NCBI GenBank assembly: GCA_938036845.1
Contig: CALHWA010000034.1
Span: 1 to 22,851, forward strand
Source: an uncultured Candidatus Saccharibacteria bacterium
Lineage (GTDB): Bacteria; Patescibacteriota; Saccharimonadia; Saccharimonadales; Saccharimonadaceae
Direction: 5' to 3'
Length of the DNA: 22,851 nucleotides
Shown here: piece by piece, positions 14,555 through 21,774 of the stretch
How positions within the stretch are numbered: the stretch's first letter is position 1
Layout of the letters: every line of letters starts with the position of its first letter
Translations under genes and position numbers: made by a program
The notes under the pieces: generated by a model
The model's database searches: none
What the model was told of the DNA's origin: nothing
What the model saw: the letters and a program-made list of their open reading frames with translations, nothing else

Positions 14555-17500
14555 ATGTCTGAACACGAATTTTCGACTCGATACACGCACCTCAATAACC
14601 AGCAGCGCGCTGCTGTCGATACGATTGATGGGCCGCTGCTCGTTGTGGCTGGTCCCGGCACTGGCAAGACAGAGCTGCTCAGCATGCGCGCCGCCAACAT
14701 CCTGCGCCAGACAGATGTGCTGCCCGAGAATATTCTCTGTCTTACCTTTACCGACAGTGGGGCAGCCGCGATGCGTCAGCGTCTGCGCAGTATCATTGGG
14801 GCAGATGCCTACCGCGTCGCTATCCATACCTTCCATAGCTTTGGTAGCGAGGCGATTAATCACCACCGGGAGTATTTCTATCATGGTGCATCGCTTAAGC
14901 CTACCGATGAGCTTGGCAGCTACGAGATTTTGCGCGGTATCCTTGGCCAGCTCGATCATCATAACCCTCTCAGTAGCAAGCAAAATGGTGAGTTTACCTA
15001 TCTGCAGGACATTAGCCGGAGTATTAGCCAGCTCAAGCAAGCTGGTCTCAGTAGCGTAGAGCTTCGGCAGGTTATTGATGCAGATGAGGCGCTCATAGCG
15101 GCCGTCGAGCCACGTCTCAGCGAGGTCTTTTCTGCTGGACGAATAAGCAAACCAATGGCCGGCAAGCTTGCCCCGCTGGCGGGCGAAGCAGCCCAGCTAC
15201 CACTGCCGCCGTTACCACCCACCATTCCACCACTGGCTGATAGCTTCTCACTGAGCCTGGCTCGAGCAATCGACGAGACACTCGATAGCGGTAAGACCAC
15301 ACCGCTCACCGCCTGGCGTAACCACTGGTGCGAGAAGGACGCTACTGGGAGCTATGTCCTCAAAGATCGCAAACGCCTCACCAAGCTGCGCGCCCTGGCA
15401 GAAGTCTACGACGCATATCTCACCGAACTGAGCGCGGCTGGTCTCTATGACTACGATGATATGATTCTCCAACTCGCTCAGGCGCTCGATGCCCAGCCCG
15501 AGCTACGCGCCAACCTAGAGGAGCAGTACCAATACATCATGGTGGATGAATTCCAAGATACCAACCTCGCACAGCTGCGCATCCTCTTTTCGCTAACGAG
15601 TAGCCCCGTCCACGAGGGCCGCCCCAATATTATGGCAGTGGGGGATGACGACCAAGCAATCTACAGCTTCCAGGGGGCAGATGTGAGCAACATCCATCGC
15701 TTCCGCAGCCATTACCGCGATGTGCAGCTGATCGCCTTGACGGATAACTACCGCTCGAGCAAGGCCATCCTCGCACCTGCCCGCGCCGTCATTACCCAGG
15801 GGGGCGACCGGCTAGAAGCGGTGCTTCTTGAGCTCGATAAGACACTCACGGCCCATCACCAGCCAACCCAGACTGCTGTCAACCTCGCCGAGCTGCCCAC
15901 CAGCCTAGCCGAGCGCCAATGGCTGGCGCAGCAGATTCGCCAGCAGATCGACAGCGGCACACCGCCCGAGGAGATCGCCGTCCTGGCTCGGCGCCACCGC
16001 GAGCTGGTGGCACTGGTGCCGCACCTCCAGGCCGCAGGGATTGCCATCAACTACGAGCGGCGCGATAACATTCTCGACAACCCCATCGTCCAAGCACTTG
16101 AGCTACTCGCGCGGGTCATCGATGCCATAGCAGCAGGGGAGTTCCCCACCGCCGATAGCCTGCTGCCAGAGTTGATGGCGCACCCAGCCTTTGGCTTTGC
16201 CAGCCAGGATATTTGGCAGCTCAGCCTCCAGGCGTGGCGCAACCACCAAACGTGGGGCGAGACAATGATGGCCAGCCCAACCTTCCAACCCCTGATGATG
16301 TGGCTCATCCATATGGCGTGGCAGGCGCAGCATCAGCCACTCGAGCTGGTGCTGGATGATTTGCTTGGCATCCCGCAGCCAGCCGCTGGCGAAAAAACCC
16401 AGGCCATTGTGGCCAGTGTCATTACCGAATATATGGCGCAACAGATGGCCCAATTCGACCAACCCATCAGCCTCTCCGCCGAAGCAACTCCTGCAATGCC
16501 CACCATAAGCTACCGCTCACCACTGTACGATTATTATTTCTCGCGCAAGAAGCTTGCCGAGCAGCCCGACGCATACCTCGCCTGCCTCGAGGCTTTGCGC
16601 ACCCTGCGCAGCCGCACCCAGGAGCATCGTGGTGATGACGAGACGCTCCGGCTCGTCGATATGCTCGACCTCCTCAGCTTGTACCGGCAGTTCAAGACAC
16701 CCATCACCACCATTCGCCAACGCACCGAGGCGCATACCGGCCGCATTAATCTCATGACGGCACACAAGGCCAAGGGGCTAGAGTTTGGCCATGTCTATAT
16801 CATGGGCGCTGTTGATAGCACTTGGGGGCGGCGCGTGCGCTCACCCGTGTCGCTTATCTCGTATCCAGATAACCTCGCTATTGCTCCAGCTGGCAATACA
16901 TACGACGAGCGCCTCCGTCTCTTTTTTGTCGCTATGACGCGGGCGCGCGACCACCTAACTATTAGCTACAGCACCCAAGATGATACTGGTAAAGCAACAC
17001 TACCGGCCAGCTTCCTCGACGGTATCGATCTCACTGCAACTACTGTCGACATACCCAATGATGTGCCAAGCCTCACCACCCAGCTCACCACCGATTGGCA
17101 GCGCCGCCTTGCGCCAGTTGGCACGCCCGAGCCCGATTTGCAGCAGCTCCTCCAGCCTATGCTCGAACAGTATAAGCTCTCTAGCACCCACCTTACTGCC
17201 TTCTTAGACGTGTCGCGGGGTGGGCCCGCGGCCTTCTTGACCAACTATCTGTTGCGCTTTCCGCAGGCACCGAGCCCGCATGCCATCTACGGCAATGCCA
17301 TCCACCACGTGCTGCAGCGTGCTCACACCCATCTTACCGCCACTGGCAAGGTGCGACCGGCCGAAGATATCCTCGGCGACTTTGAGCAAGAGCTTAATCG
17401 CCAGCCGCTAGGGTCAGAGGACTTCGCGTACTTTAGCCGCAAGGGGCTTGATTCACTAAGCGCCTTCTTGCAGGCCGAGGCACACACCTTCCGTCCCGAG

Positions 17501-17992
17501 CAAAAGACCGAGCTAAGCTTTGCTGGCCAAGGAGTCGTGCTCGGTGATGCTCACCTTACTGGCACGCTCGACCTTGTCGACATTGACTACACTGCCAATA
17601 CCATCGCCGTTACAGACTACAAGACGGGCAAGCCCGCCCGCAGCTGGCAGGGCCGCACCGATGCCGAGAAGATTAAGCTGCACAAATACCGCCAGCAGCT
17701 GATGTTCTACGAGCTCCTTGTGCGCCACTCGCGCGACTATGCCCGCTACGACTTTGCCGGGGCCACGCTGCAGTTCGTCGAGCCAGATAAGGATACGGGC
17801 GATATCCACCAGCTCAGCACCAGCTTTTCCCAGGCCGAGCTGGATGAGTTTGCCCAGCTCATTGCCGCCGTGTGGCGCTGCATTACCCAGCTCCAGCTAC
17901 CCGACACCAGCCACTACCCAGCCACCTACAAAGGCATTCTCGCCTTTGAGGAGGATTTGCTGCGGCATAGGCATATAGAAGAGCAAGAATAG
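14555..17992 (+). CDS. UvrD/PcrA-type helicase fused to a RecB-like nuclease
   Basis: Probable DNA-repair or recombination enzyme acting on DNA ends, comparable in design to AddA or to actinobacterial UvrD-PDDEXK proteins. The SF1A helicase motifs are complete: Walker A GPGTGKT (33-39), DEFQDT (331-336), GDDDQAIYSFQG (from about 363), TAHKAKGLEF (735-744) and VAMTRARD (792-799). A C-terminal PDDEXK nuclease follows, with D1006 in GTLDLVD, D1021-Y-K1023 in DYKTGK and a downstream Q-x3-Y, the expected metal-binding set. Length is 1145 residues from the ATG chosen by the promoter. The partner subunit (AddB type) is not in the window. The coding sequence is more GC-rich than the flanking small genes. 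Confidence 0.9.
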   Translation: MSEHEFSTRYTHLNNQQRAAVDTIDGPLLVVAGPGTGKTELLSMRAANILRQTDVLPENILCLTFTDSGAAAMRQRLRSIIGADAYRVAIHTFHSFGSEAINHHREYFYHGASLKPTDELGSYEILRGILGQLDHHNPLSSKQNGEFTYLQDISRSISQLKQAGLSSVELRQVIDADEALIAAVEPRLSEVFSAGRISKPMAGKLAPLAGEAAQLPLPPLPPTIPPLADSFSLSLARAIDETLDSGKTTPLTAWRNHWCEKDATGSYVLKDRKRLTKLRALAEVYDAYLTELSAAGLYDYDDMILQLAQALDAQPELRANLEEQYQYIMVDEFQDTNLAQLRILFSLTSSPVHEGRPNIMAVGDDDQAIYSFQGADVSNIHRFRSHYRDVQLIALTDNYRSSKAILAPARAVITQGGDRLEAVLLELDKTLTAHHQPTQTAVNLAELPTSLAERQWLAQQIRQQIDSGTPPEEIAVLARRHRELVALVPHLQAAGIAINYERRDNILDNPIVQALELLARVIDAIAAGEFPTADSLLPELMAHPAFGFASQDIWQLSLQAWRNHQTWGETMMASPTFQPLMMWLIHMAWQAQHQPLELVLDDLLGIPQPAAGEKTQAIVASVITEYMAQQMAQFDQPISLSAEATPAMPTISYRSPLYDYYFSRKKLAEQPDAYLACLEALRTLRSRTQEHRGDDETLRLVDMLDLLSLYRQFKTPITTIRQRTEAHTGRINLMTAHKAKGLEFGHVYIMGAVDSTWGRRVRSPVSLISYPDNLAIAPAGNTYDERLRLFFVAMTRARDHLTISYSTQDDTGKATLPASFLDGIDLTATTVDIPNDVPSLTTQLTTDWQRRLAPVGTPEPDLQQLLQPMLEQYKLSSTHLTAFLDVSRGGPAAFLTNYLLRFPQAPSPHAIYGNAIHHVLQRAHTHLTATGKVRPAEDILGDFEQELNRQPLGSEDFAYFSRKGLDSLSAFLQAEAHTFRPEQKTELSFAGQGVVLGDAHLTGTLDLVDIDYTANTIAVTDYKTGKPARSWQGRTDAEKIKLHKYRQQLMFYELLVRHSRDYARYDFAGATLQFVEPDKDTGDIHQLSTSFSQAELDEFAQLIAAVWRCITQLQLPDTSHYPATYKGILAFEEDLLRHRHIEEQE

Positions 17993-18052
17993 CCGCTCGG
18001 GCGAGCACTTGCCACGTATATATGCCCTTGCTGCAACGCACTACAGGAGAGG

Positions 18053-18169
18053 ATGGCGTGGCTAATAGCCAAGCATATGGACAAGCTCTTTTTGCTACCC
18101 TGGCCGAAACATTTTGGTGTAGTATATACGGCATTCTTAGCTCTCGCGCTGACGAATGGGTTTTCCTAG
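18053..18169 (+). CDS. Possible 38-residue peptide
   Basis: An ATG directly after CAGGAGAGG opens a 38-codon frame with two Trp and a hydrophobic end (GVVYTAFLALALTNGF). The ribosome-binding-like purines touch the ATG, which is closer than usual. No homologue recognised. Apart from this and a hairpin of CTTACA with TGTAAG near 18201-18220, I see nothing in 17993-18333. Confidence 0.25.
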   Translation: MAWLIAKHMDKLFLLPWPKHFGVVYTAFLALALTNGFS

Positions 18170-18333
18170 GGGGATTATCTCTGCTTATTTTTATCTGATC
18201 CTTACAGCGGGAGTGTAAGACTGTCTGAGTGCAATAAAAAATATGCGTCGTCTGTCATTTGTTGCGAATAGGCATAGAATGAAACAGAACGTAAGAACAA
18301 AACGAGAATCTCTGCAAGACATGCACATATTGA

Positions 18334-18362
18334 TTGACAGACTCGCTGTATATTGGTATATA
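18334..18362 (+). promoter_or_regulatory. Strong promoter of the large structured RNA; twin of the promoter at 9122
   Basis: TTGACA (18334-18339), a 17-base spacer, TATATA (18357-18362). The spacer also matches the promoter at 9122-9150 at most positions, for example the shared ACTCGC and TATATTG. A start near 18369 is predicted, twelve bases before the first helix of the RNA. Confidence 0.75.
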
Positions 18363-18499
18363 TAGTAACAGCTCAACTGAGTGAACCCTGGTAGCCACCC
18401 GATGTGGCTATCTCGAGACGCTCAGCACGAGAGCGTCCTTGAAAAAGGGTTCACCGATGATTTCTGCCGAGGCTTCGGCGGAGGGGAGGTGAATACCTT

Positions 18500-18667
18500 A
18501 TGTCCTGCAAGATCTGTGCCCGTGATGGCTACACCGGCACAAAAATTTGCCCCTCTTGCAGGGGCACTCAGAAGGAGAAGGGATCCGCCTTCTCCTTCAA
18601 GACTGCTTGTGCCACATGTAATGGCACAGGTTACGTCTGTTCCTGCGGCCGACCAAACGGTCGGTAG
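18500..18667 (+). CDS. Cys-rich 55-residue ORF inside the structured RNA
   Basis: A strong ribosome binding site, GGAGGTGA, stands about seven bases before the ATG, and a hairpin (18466-18479) ends just before it. The peptide has eight cysteines as CKIC, CPSCRG, CATCNGTG and CSCG, which is the spacing of a DnaJ-like or zinc-ribbon knuckle protein, and a basic end. If real, it is a zinc-binding peptide. Caution: four perfect hairpins and most of a fifth coincide with this frame, and palindromic arms such as TGTGCC/GGCACA read in frame automatically give Cys-Ala...Gly-Thr. Part of the knuckle look could therefore come from RNA structure. Translation is favoured mainly by the ribosome binding site. 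Confidence 0.45.
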   Translation: MSCKICARDGYTGTKICPSCRGTQKEKGSAFSFKTACATCNGTGYVCSCGRPNGR

Positions 18668-18757
18668 TAGGAACAGGATGACGGTCAGCCTCACGTGCGA
18701 GGCTGAGAGAGTAGGTATTAAGTATAGCAGAATAAGGCTATACACCTATCCGTCACT

Positions 18758-18828
18758 GGAGATATGGGGGTCAGGCCCCGCCACGTGTGTCTTGCACACA
18801 TCGGCAGGTTCGACTCCTGCTATCTCCG
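18758..18828 (+). ncRNA. tRNA-like module 1 inside the structured RNA
   Basis: A 7-bp acceptor-like stem (GGAGATA 18758-18764 with TATCTCC 18821-18827) is followed by a possible discriminator G. The D-arm is GGGG/CCCC, and the T-arm GCAGGTTCGACTCCTGC (18804-18820) has a canonical TTCGACT loop. The middle arm (18785-18801) has a 7-nt loop with C at the place of the invariant U33, and extra bases before it, so it does not fit a decoding tRNA. It would be read by tRNA end-processing enzymes such as RNase P if it folds as drawn. Confidence 0.6.
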
Positions 18829-19085
18829 CTACTGGCAATGCTCCGCTTTCCCGCGTAGAGCACTGCCATAGCAACCGCCGCAGGTTTGCCTTTGTCGGAC
18901 AAAGAGGGGCAAGGCGGTATCGTTGTCATTCGGGAGGCAACGATCGAGAAGTCTCATGATGCGTGTTTTTATGCCGCGCACCGTGCACCTGCCACGGAGA
19001 CTTCTTTAAAACATGCGAGACTCGCGAGATTCACTCGCGCCCCGGCTACCAGCCAGGACGAGCAGAACCGCTTGTAGTCTCTCCC

Positions 19086-19138
19086 GAGCTCCTGCATCCG
19101 CATCATGCGTTGAGGCAGGAGCTTCTTCCTTTTTTTAG
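19086..19138 (+). terminator. Rho-independent terminator of the large structured RNA
   Basis: A 10-bp stem (19086-19095 with 19115-19124) has a small inner CGCA/TGCG hairpin in the loop and is followed by a tail with seven T (19130-19136). Confidence 0.8.
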
Positions 19139-19180
19139 TACATAACCGTGGTATAGCTATAAAATTCAGGTGCTCACTAC

Positions 19181-19209
19181 TTGACAATTCTCACTAGGTA
19201 GATTACAAT
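19181..19209 (+). promoter_or_regulatory. Promoter of the second structured RNA
   Basis: TTGACA (19181-19186), 17 bases, TACAAT (19204-19209). A start near 19216 is predicted, three bases before the first helix. The spacer is unlike that of the 18334 promoter. Confidence 0.7.
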
Positions 19210-19293
19210 TATCTCTACCCTTACAAGGAACTCGCCGGATCTGCTCCGGCTTGAGTTTTTGTAAGGAAGGTCGGTCGATGGTGACCGACGACC

Positions 19294-19398
19294 TGGGATG
19301 GCCCGCGTGGTTGCGGGGTACGAGAGGCTTGCTTGTCGATGGAGACAAGCGTGGGAGGGCACCCTCTCTCGTAGCAGGTTCGACTCCTGCCATCCCAG
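19294..19398 (+). ncRNA. tRNA-like module 2 with an enlarged central domain
   Basis: Acceptor-like TGGGATG (19294-19300) pairs with CATCCCA (19391-19397), with G next. The D-arm CCCGC/GCGGG has a GTGGTT loop that includes the conserved GG. The T-arm (19374-19390) is identical, base for base, to module 1. In place of an anticodon arm there is a stem TACGAGA (19319-19325)/TCTCGTA (19367-19373) carrying a hairpin GCTTGTC (19331-19337)/GACAAGC (19344-19350). At 104 nt it fits neither class I nor class II tRNA. Confidence 0.6.
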
Positions 19399-19484
19399 CT
19401 CTGTGAGTACTTCTCCAAGGAACTGCCTTGGAGAGTTGACCCCCAGAAAGGGGGTGGTCTATAAGACTATATGCTCACAACCAG

Positions 19485-19530
19485 CCCCACGTCCGCGCAC
19501 CCATCTACGCATGCGGGCGTGGGGTCTCTC
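19485..19530 (+). terminator. Terminator-like hairpin of the second structured RNA
   Basis: CCCCACG (19485-19491) pairs with CGTGGGG (19518-19524), continued by CCGC/GCGG. The tail TCTCTCC is only weakly T-rich, so termination may be incomplete, or the stem may act as a 3' stabiliser. Confidence 0.5.
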
Positions 19531-19543
19531 CCCTGATCAATTG

Positions 19544-19552
19544 TGTTATAAT
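19544..19552 (+). promoter_or_regulatory. Extended -10 (TGTTATAAT) of the dihydrouridine synthase gene
   Basis: Perfect TATAAT at 19547-19552 preceded by TGT. The ATG at 19561 is eight bases downstream; leaderless mRNA. Confidence 0.7.
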
Positions 19553-19560
19553 AGCTTGAT

Positions 19561-20547
19561 ATGACGTCGTTTTGGAATGATTTGCCGCAGCCGTTTTTTG
19601 TTTTGGCACCGATGGAGGCGGTGACGGATGTGGTGTTTCGCCACGTGGTGGAGCGGGCTGGTGCGCCCGATGTGTTTTTTACTGAGTTTGCTAATGCGAC
19701 GGGCTGGGTACACGCTGGTGACAGGGCAATTGCTGGGCGGCTCGTCAAGACGGACGACGAGCACCCCCTAGTGGCGCAGATCTGGGGTGGCGAGCCAGGC
19801 GATATGGAGCAGTTTGCTCAGCACTGCACACGCCTGGGTTTTGCAGGGATCGATATCAATATGGGCTGCCCGGCCAAGAGCGCCATCAAGAGTGGGGGAG
19901 CGGCGCTGATTCGCAATCCAGACGTTGCCGTAGCGGCTATTGCTGCGGCCAAGACAGCTGGCTTGCCAGTCAGCGTTAAGACCCGCCTTGGCTACAGCAC
20001 TGTGGACGAGTGGCGAGCGTGGCTCACGACACTGCTCCAGCAAGATATCGTCAATCTGACTATCCACCTGCGCACGAAGAAGGAGATGAGCAAGGTAGCA
20101 GCGCACTATGAGCTGATTAATGATATCGTGGCGCTGCGCGATGCGATTGCGCCGCAGACGCTGCTCACCATCAATGGTGATATTCGCGATCGGGCGCATG
20201 GCATGGCACTAGTGGCAGCCCACCCGGGCGTCAATGGCCTGATGATTGGCCGTGGGGTGTTTGCCGATCCATTCTGCTTTGCACCAAGTGCTGATAGTGT
20301 AGCGCAGGGTAGTGACTCTCTGGCGCAGCGCAACTTTGCGCTCCTTCGCTACCACCTCGATCTCTTCGACCACTGGCAACCAACACTAGGCCGGCCATAC
20401 GAGACGCCCAAACGCTTCTACAAAATCTACATTCGCGACTTCAATGGCGCCAAGGAGCTGCGCGACCAGTTGATGCACACCACCAGTACGGATGAAGCGC
20501 GGCACGTCATCCACCAGTGGCATGAGACTATGCACCCATCTGAGTAG
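19561..20547 (+). CDS. dus: tRNA-dihydrouridine synthase
   Basis: FMN- and NADPH-dependent reduction of uridines to dihydrouridine in the tRNA D-loop. The TIM-barrel motifs of the family are present in order: LAPMEAVTD (15-23) at the FMN site, DINMGCPA (98-105) with catalytic C103, SGGAALI, VKTRLG with K140, TIHLRT, NGDI and GLMIGRG for phosphate binding. The small helical C-terminal domain follows. Its length of 328 is normal. Which D-loop position it modifies cannot be decided. It lies directly behind the two tRNA-like RNAs with its own promoter; whether that proximity means anything is open. Confidence 0.92.
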   Translation: MTSFWNDLPQPFFVLAPMEAVTDVVFRHVVERAGAPDVFFTEFANATGWVHAGDRAIAGRLVKTDDEHPLVAQIWGGEPGDMEQFAQHCTRLGFAGIDINMGCPAKSAIKSGGAALIRNPDVAVAAIAAAKTAGLPVSVKTRLGYSTVDEWRAWLTTLLQQDIVNLTIHLRTKKEMSKVAAHYELINDIVALRDAIAPQTLLTINGDIRDRAHGMALVAAHPGVNGLMIGRGVFADPFCFAPSADSVAQGSDSLAQRNFALLRYHLDLFDHWQPTLGRPYETPKRFYKIYIRDFNGAKELRDQLMHTTSTDEARHVIHQWHETMHPSE

Positions 20548-20556
20548 ATGGTGTTT
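20533..20556 (+). terminator. Terminator overlapping the dus stop codon
   Basis: CACCCATCT (20533-20541) pairs with AGATGGTG (20546-20553), with one bulged C, followed by TTT. The stop TAG lies in the loop and 3' arm. Confidence 0.45.
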
Positions 20557-20557
20557 G

Positions 20558-20760
20558 TGCTATGGTAAAGGAGGGTGATATCCTCAAATTATATCGTCAT
20601 GAGGACGAACGAGAGCAATAGTTCTCCATCGGTATGAGCAGGATAGTAGTGATGCTTGAGATATCCTTATCTATGAAGCAAGAAGCGTTTGCCGTGATAG
20701 CTATTGCCAGGCAAAGCAAAAGAGACCTCTTAGTCGAAAGATTGGTTTAATTTACTTGTT
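20558..20760 (+). ncRNA. Possible small structured RNA
   Basis: A TGCTATGGT at 20558-20566 could be an extended -10 box. After it, GATATCCTCAA (20577-20587) pairs with TTGAGATATC (20656-20665), with one bulge. This encloses CGTC/GACG (20595-20607), and TTTGCC (20688-20693) later pairs with GGCAAA (20710-20715). There is no ORF and no clear terminator. Far weaker than the two RNAs upstream. Otherwise I see nothing in 20557-20779. Confidence 0.3.
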
Positions 20761-20779
20761 ATTTGCCACACCCAAGAAA

Positions 20780-21736
20780 CTACTTGAGCACAGTCACCAT
20801 CATGCGTGGGCCGCACAACGCCATGATGGCAGCGAGGTTGTAGTAGAGCATGGCAGTGGTTGCCTGCTGCTGGGCAGTTGGGTCATCTGGGTAGAGAGCC
20901 TCGGCCGAGGGTGCAAAGGCCCATGTATCAATATTGAAAGCCTGGTGATGCTCGTGTGCGCGGTCAAATTCCCGCGCCAAGGCCTGGCGGTCGAGCGTTG
21001 TCCCAGCGCGCTGATTCATCACCACCGCTACCTCATGGTGATTGCCGCGCAACATATCGGTATGAGCACCAGTGGGCTCAGCACTCTTTGCTAGCTGCGC
21101 GTCGACCATCGCCACGAGGTCGCTGCCGCTAGCCATAACAAGCTTGGACTCATCTGCTGCATGGCGAATAATCTGCTGGTGGGCTTCGTCGCTACTATCG
21201 CTACCAAGGCCAAGCTCAGTGGCTAGGCTGCGCAATTGCTCACCATGCTGAGCAATGATGGTAAAGATCGCACCCACCTTGTCAGCCGCTGCGCAGCCAG
21301 CTTGCTCGCCATGAGCATGGTGATCCCGATGGACGTGCACCGTCGCCGGTATCTGGCCAATCCGCCCCAGGACGCGGGTATTCGCTTCATCAATAGAATC
21401 ACTATCACCATCACCGCGTACCAATCGATCTGCCACCAAGTAGAGCAAGCCACCGCCTGCACCATTTGGCACTGCTTCTGCTGTGCTGCCGGGCCGACCA
21501 TCCATGCACGCGCCAATGATATTCTGCACTGCTGGCAGATAGTACTCGCCGAGCCGCTGGACAAACTCTGCTCTGCGGGGCCACTCTGGTGTAGTAAGAT
21601 CGCCAAGACCATACTTATCACCGAGCTCGTAGGATACAACAGGCTGCTCATAGCAATCACCTGTCGTCTTCTTATTATCTCGATAATCATATGTCCCCTT
21701 TGGTAATGATGGATGGGGAGGATAAAATTCCGTCAT
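20780..21736 (-). CDS. Unknown protein with a carbonic-anhydrase-like CxDxR motif
   Basis: 318 residues, soluble, acidic and His-rich. A C-M-D-G-R motif (77-81) and, about 65 residues later, a run of histidines ending in a cysteine (H134 to C148, HRDHHAHGEQAGC) recall the Cys/Asp-Arg dyad and the His-Cys ligands of beta-type and cadmium-type carbonic anhydrases, but the spacing fits neither exactly. A metal-binding enzyme is plausible; the reaction is not proven. It lies 38 bases behind atpC on the same strand and may be co-transcribed. A TATAAAT overlapping the atpC stop could also start a separate mRNA. A weak GAGAGG lies upstream of the ATG. Confidence 0.5.
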   Translation of the reverse strand: MTEFYPPHPSLPKGTYDYRDNKKTTGDCYEQPVVSYELGDKYGLGDLTTPEWPRRAEFVQRLGEYYLPAVQNIIGACMDGRPGSTAEAVPNGAGGGLLYLVADRLVRGDGDSDSIDEANTRVLGRIGQIPATVHVHRDHHAHGEQAGCAAADKVGAIFTIIAQHGEQLRSLATELGLGSDSSDEAHQQIIRHAADESKLVMASGSDLVAMVDAQLAKSAEPTGAHTDMLRGNHHEVAVVMNQRAGTTLDRQALAREFDRAHEHHQAFNIDTWAFAPSAEALYPDDPTAQQQATTAMLYYNLAAIMALCGPRMMVTVLK

Positions 21737-21774
21737 TATGCTGCTGCCTCTCTGCGGTTGTGTTACCCTAATAT

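Larger units (their letters stand above)
18369..19138 (+). ncRNA. Large (about 770 nt) structured RNA of unknown class
   Basis: Consecutive perfect helices cover nearly the entire transcript. A three-way junction closed by 18381-18388 with 18447-18454 encloses 18392-18398/18404-18410 and 18417-18423/18431-18437. Single hairpins follow at 18466-18479, 18515-18541, 18548-18566, 18571-18598 (11 bp) and 18608-18628, and 18637-18644/18669-18676 encloses 18649-18654/18659-18664. A second junction, 18679-18684/18750-18755, encloses two stems. A tRNA-like module (18758-18828) comes next, then stems 18828-18872, 18874-18918, 18919-18944, 18948-18955/18997-19004 and 19023-19039, and a terminator. The strong promoter, the terminator and the helix density support an independent RNA gene. 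I see none of the signatures of RNase P RNA, tmRNA, 6S RNA, SRP RNA or group I/II introns. It may be comparable in size and style to the ornate RNAs GOLLD and ROOL, but no homology is claimed. Confidence 0.8.
19216..19530 (+). ncRNA. Second structured RNA (about 310 nt) with a tRNA-like module
   Basis: A long 5' hairpin (CCTTACAA 19219-19226 with 19259-19266, then 19229-19233/19253-19257 and 19234-19239/19245-19250) is followed by hairpin 19270-19276/19283-19289 and the tRNA-like module 19294-19398. A three-way junction closed by 19402-19407 with 19474-19479 then encloses 19412-19420/19426-19434 and 19439-19444/19450-19455. A terminator-like stem ends the unit. Except for the bases at 19456-19473 and 19479-19484, nearly everything is paired. 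It has its own promoter. The nearest frames are not protein-like. No known RNA class is recognised. Confidence 0.75.

Noticed and set aside
18963..19145. Cys-rich frame MFLCRAPCTCHGDFF... as a second zinc-finger protein
   Set aside because: It has a GTG start without a ribosome binding site, follows an in-frame TGA, and runs into the terminator. Its cysteines fall in TGC/GCA hairpin arms, so it is better explained by RNA structure.
18758..19398. Two ordinary tRNA genes
   Set aside because: Acceptor and T-arms fit, but the first has C at position 33 and misplaced spacing and is short. The second is 104 nt with a branched domain instead of an anticodon arm.
18369..19530. tmRNA
   Set aside because: The T-loop is tmRNA-like, but the acceptor 5' strand is not at the transcript start, there is no typical tmRNA 5' sequence, and no tag frame ends in an Ala-Ala-type degron.
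20591..20612. Hammerhead ribozyme core
   Set aside because: ATGAGGACGAA recalls the hammerhead core, but CUGAUGA and the cleavage-site stem are not present.
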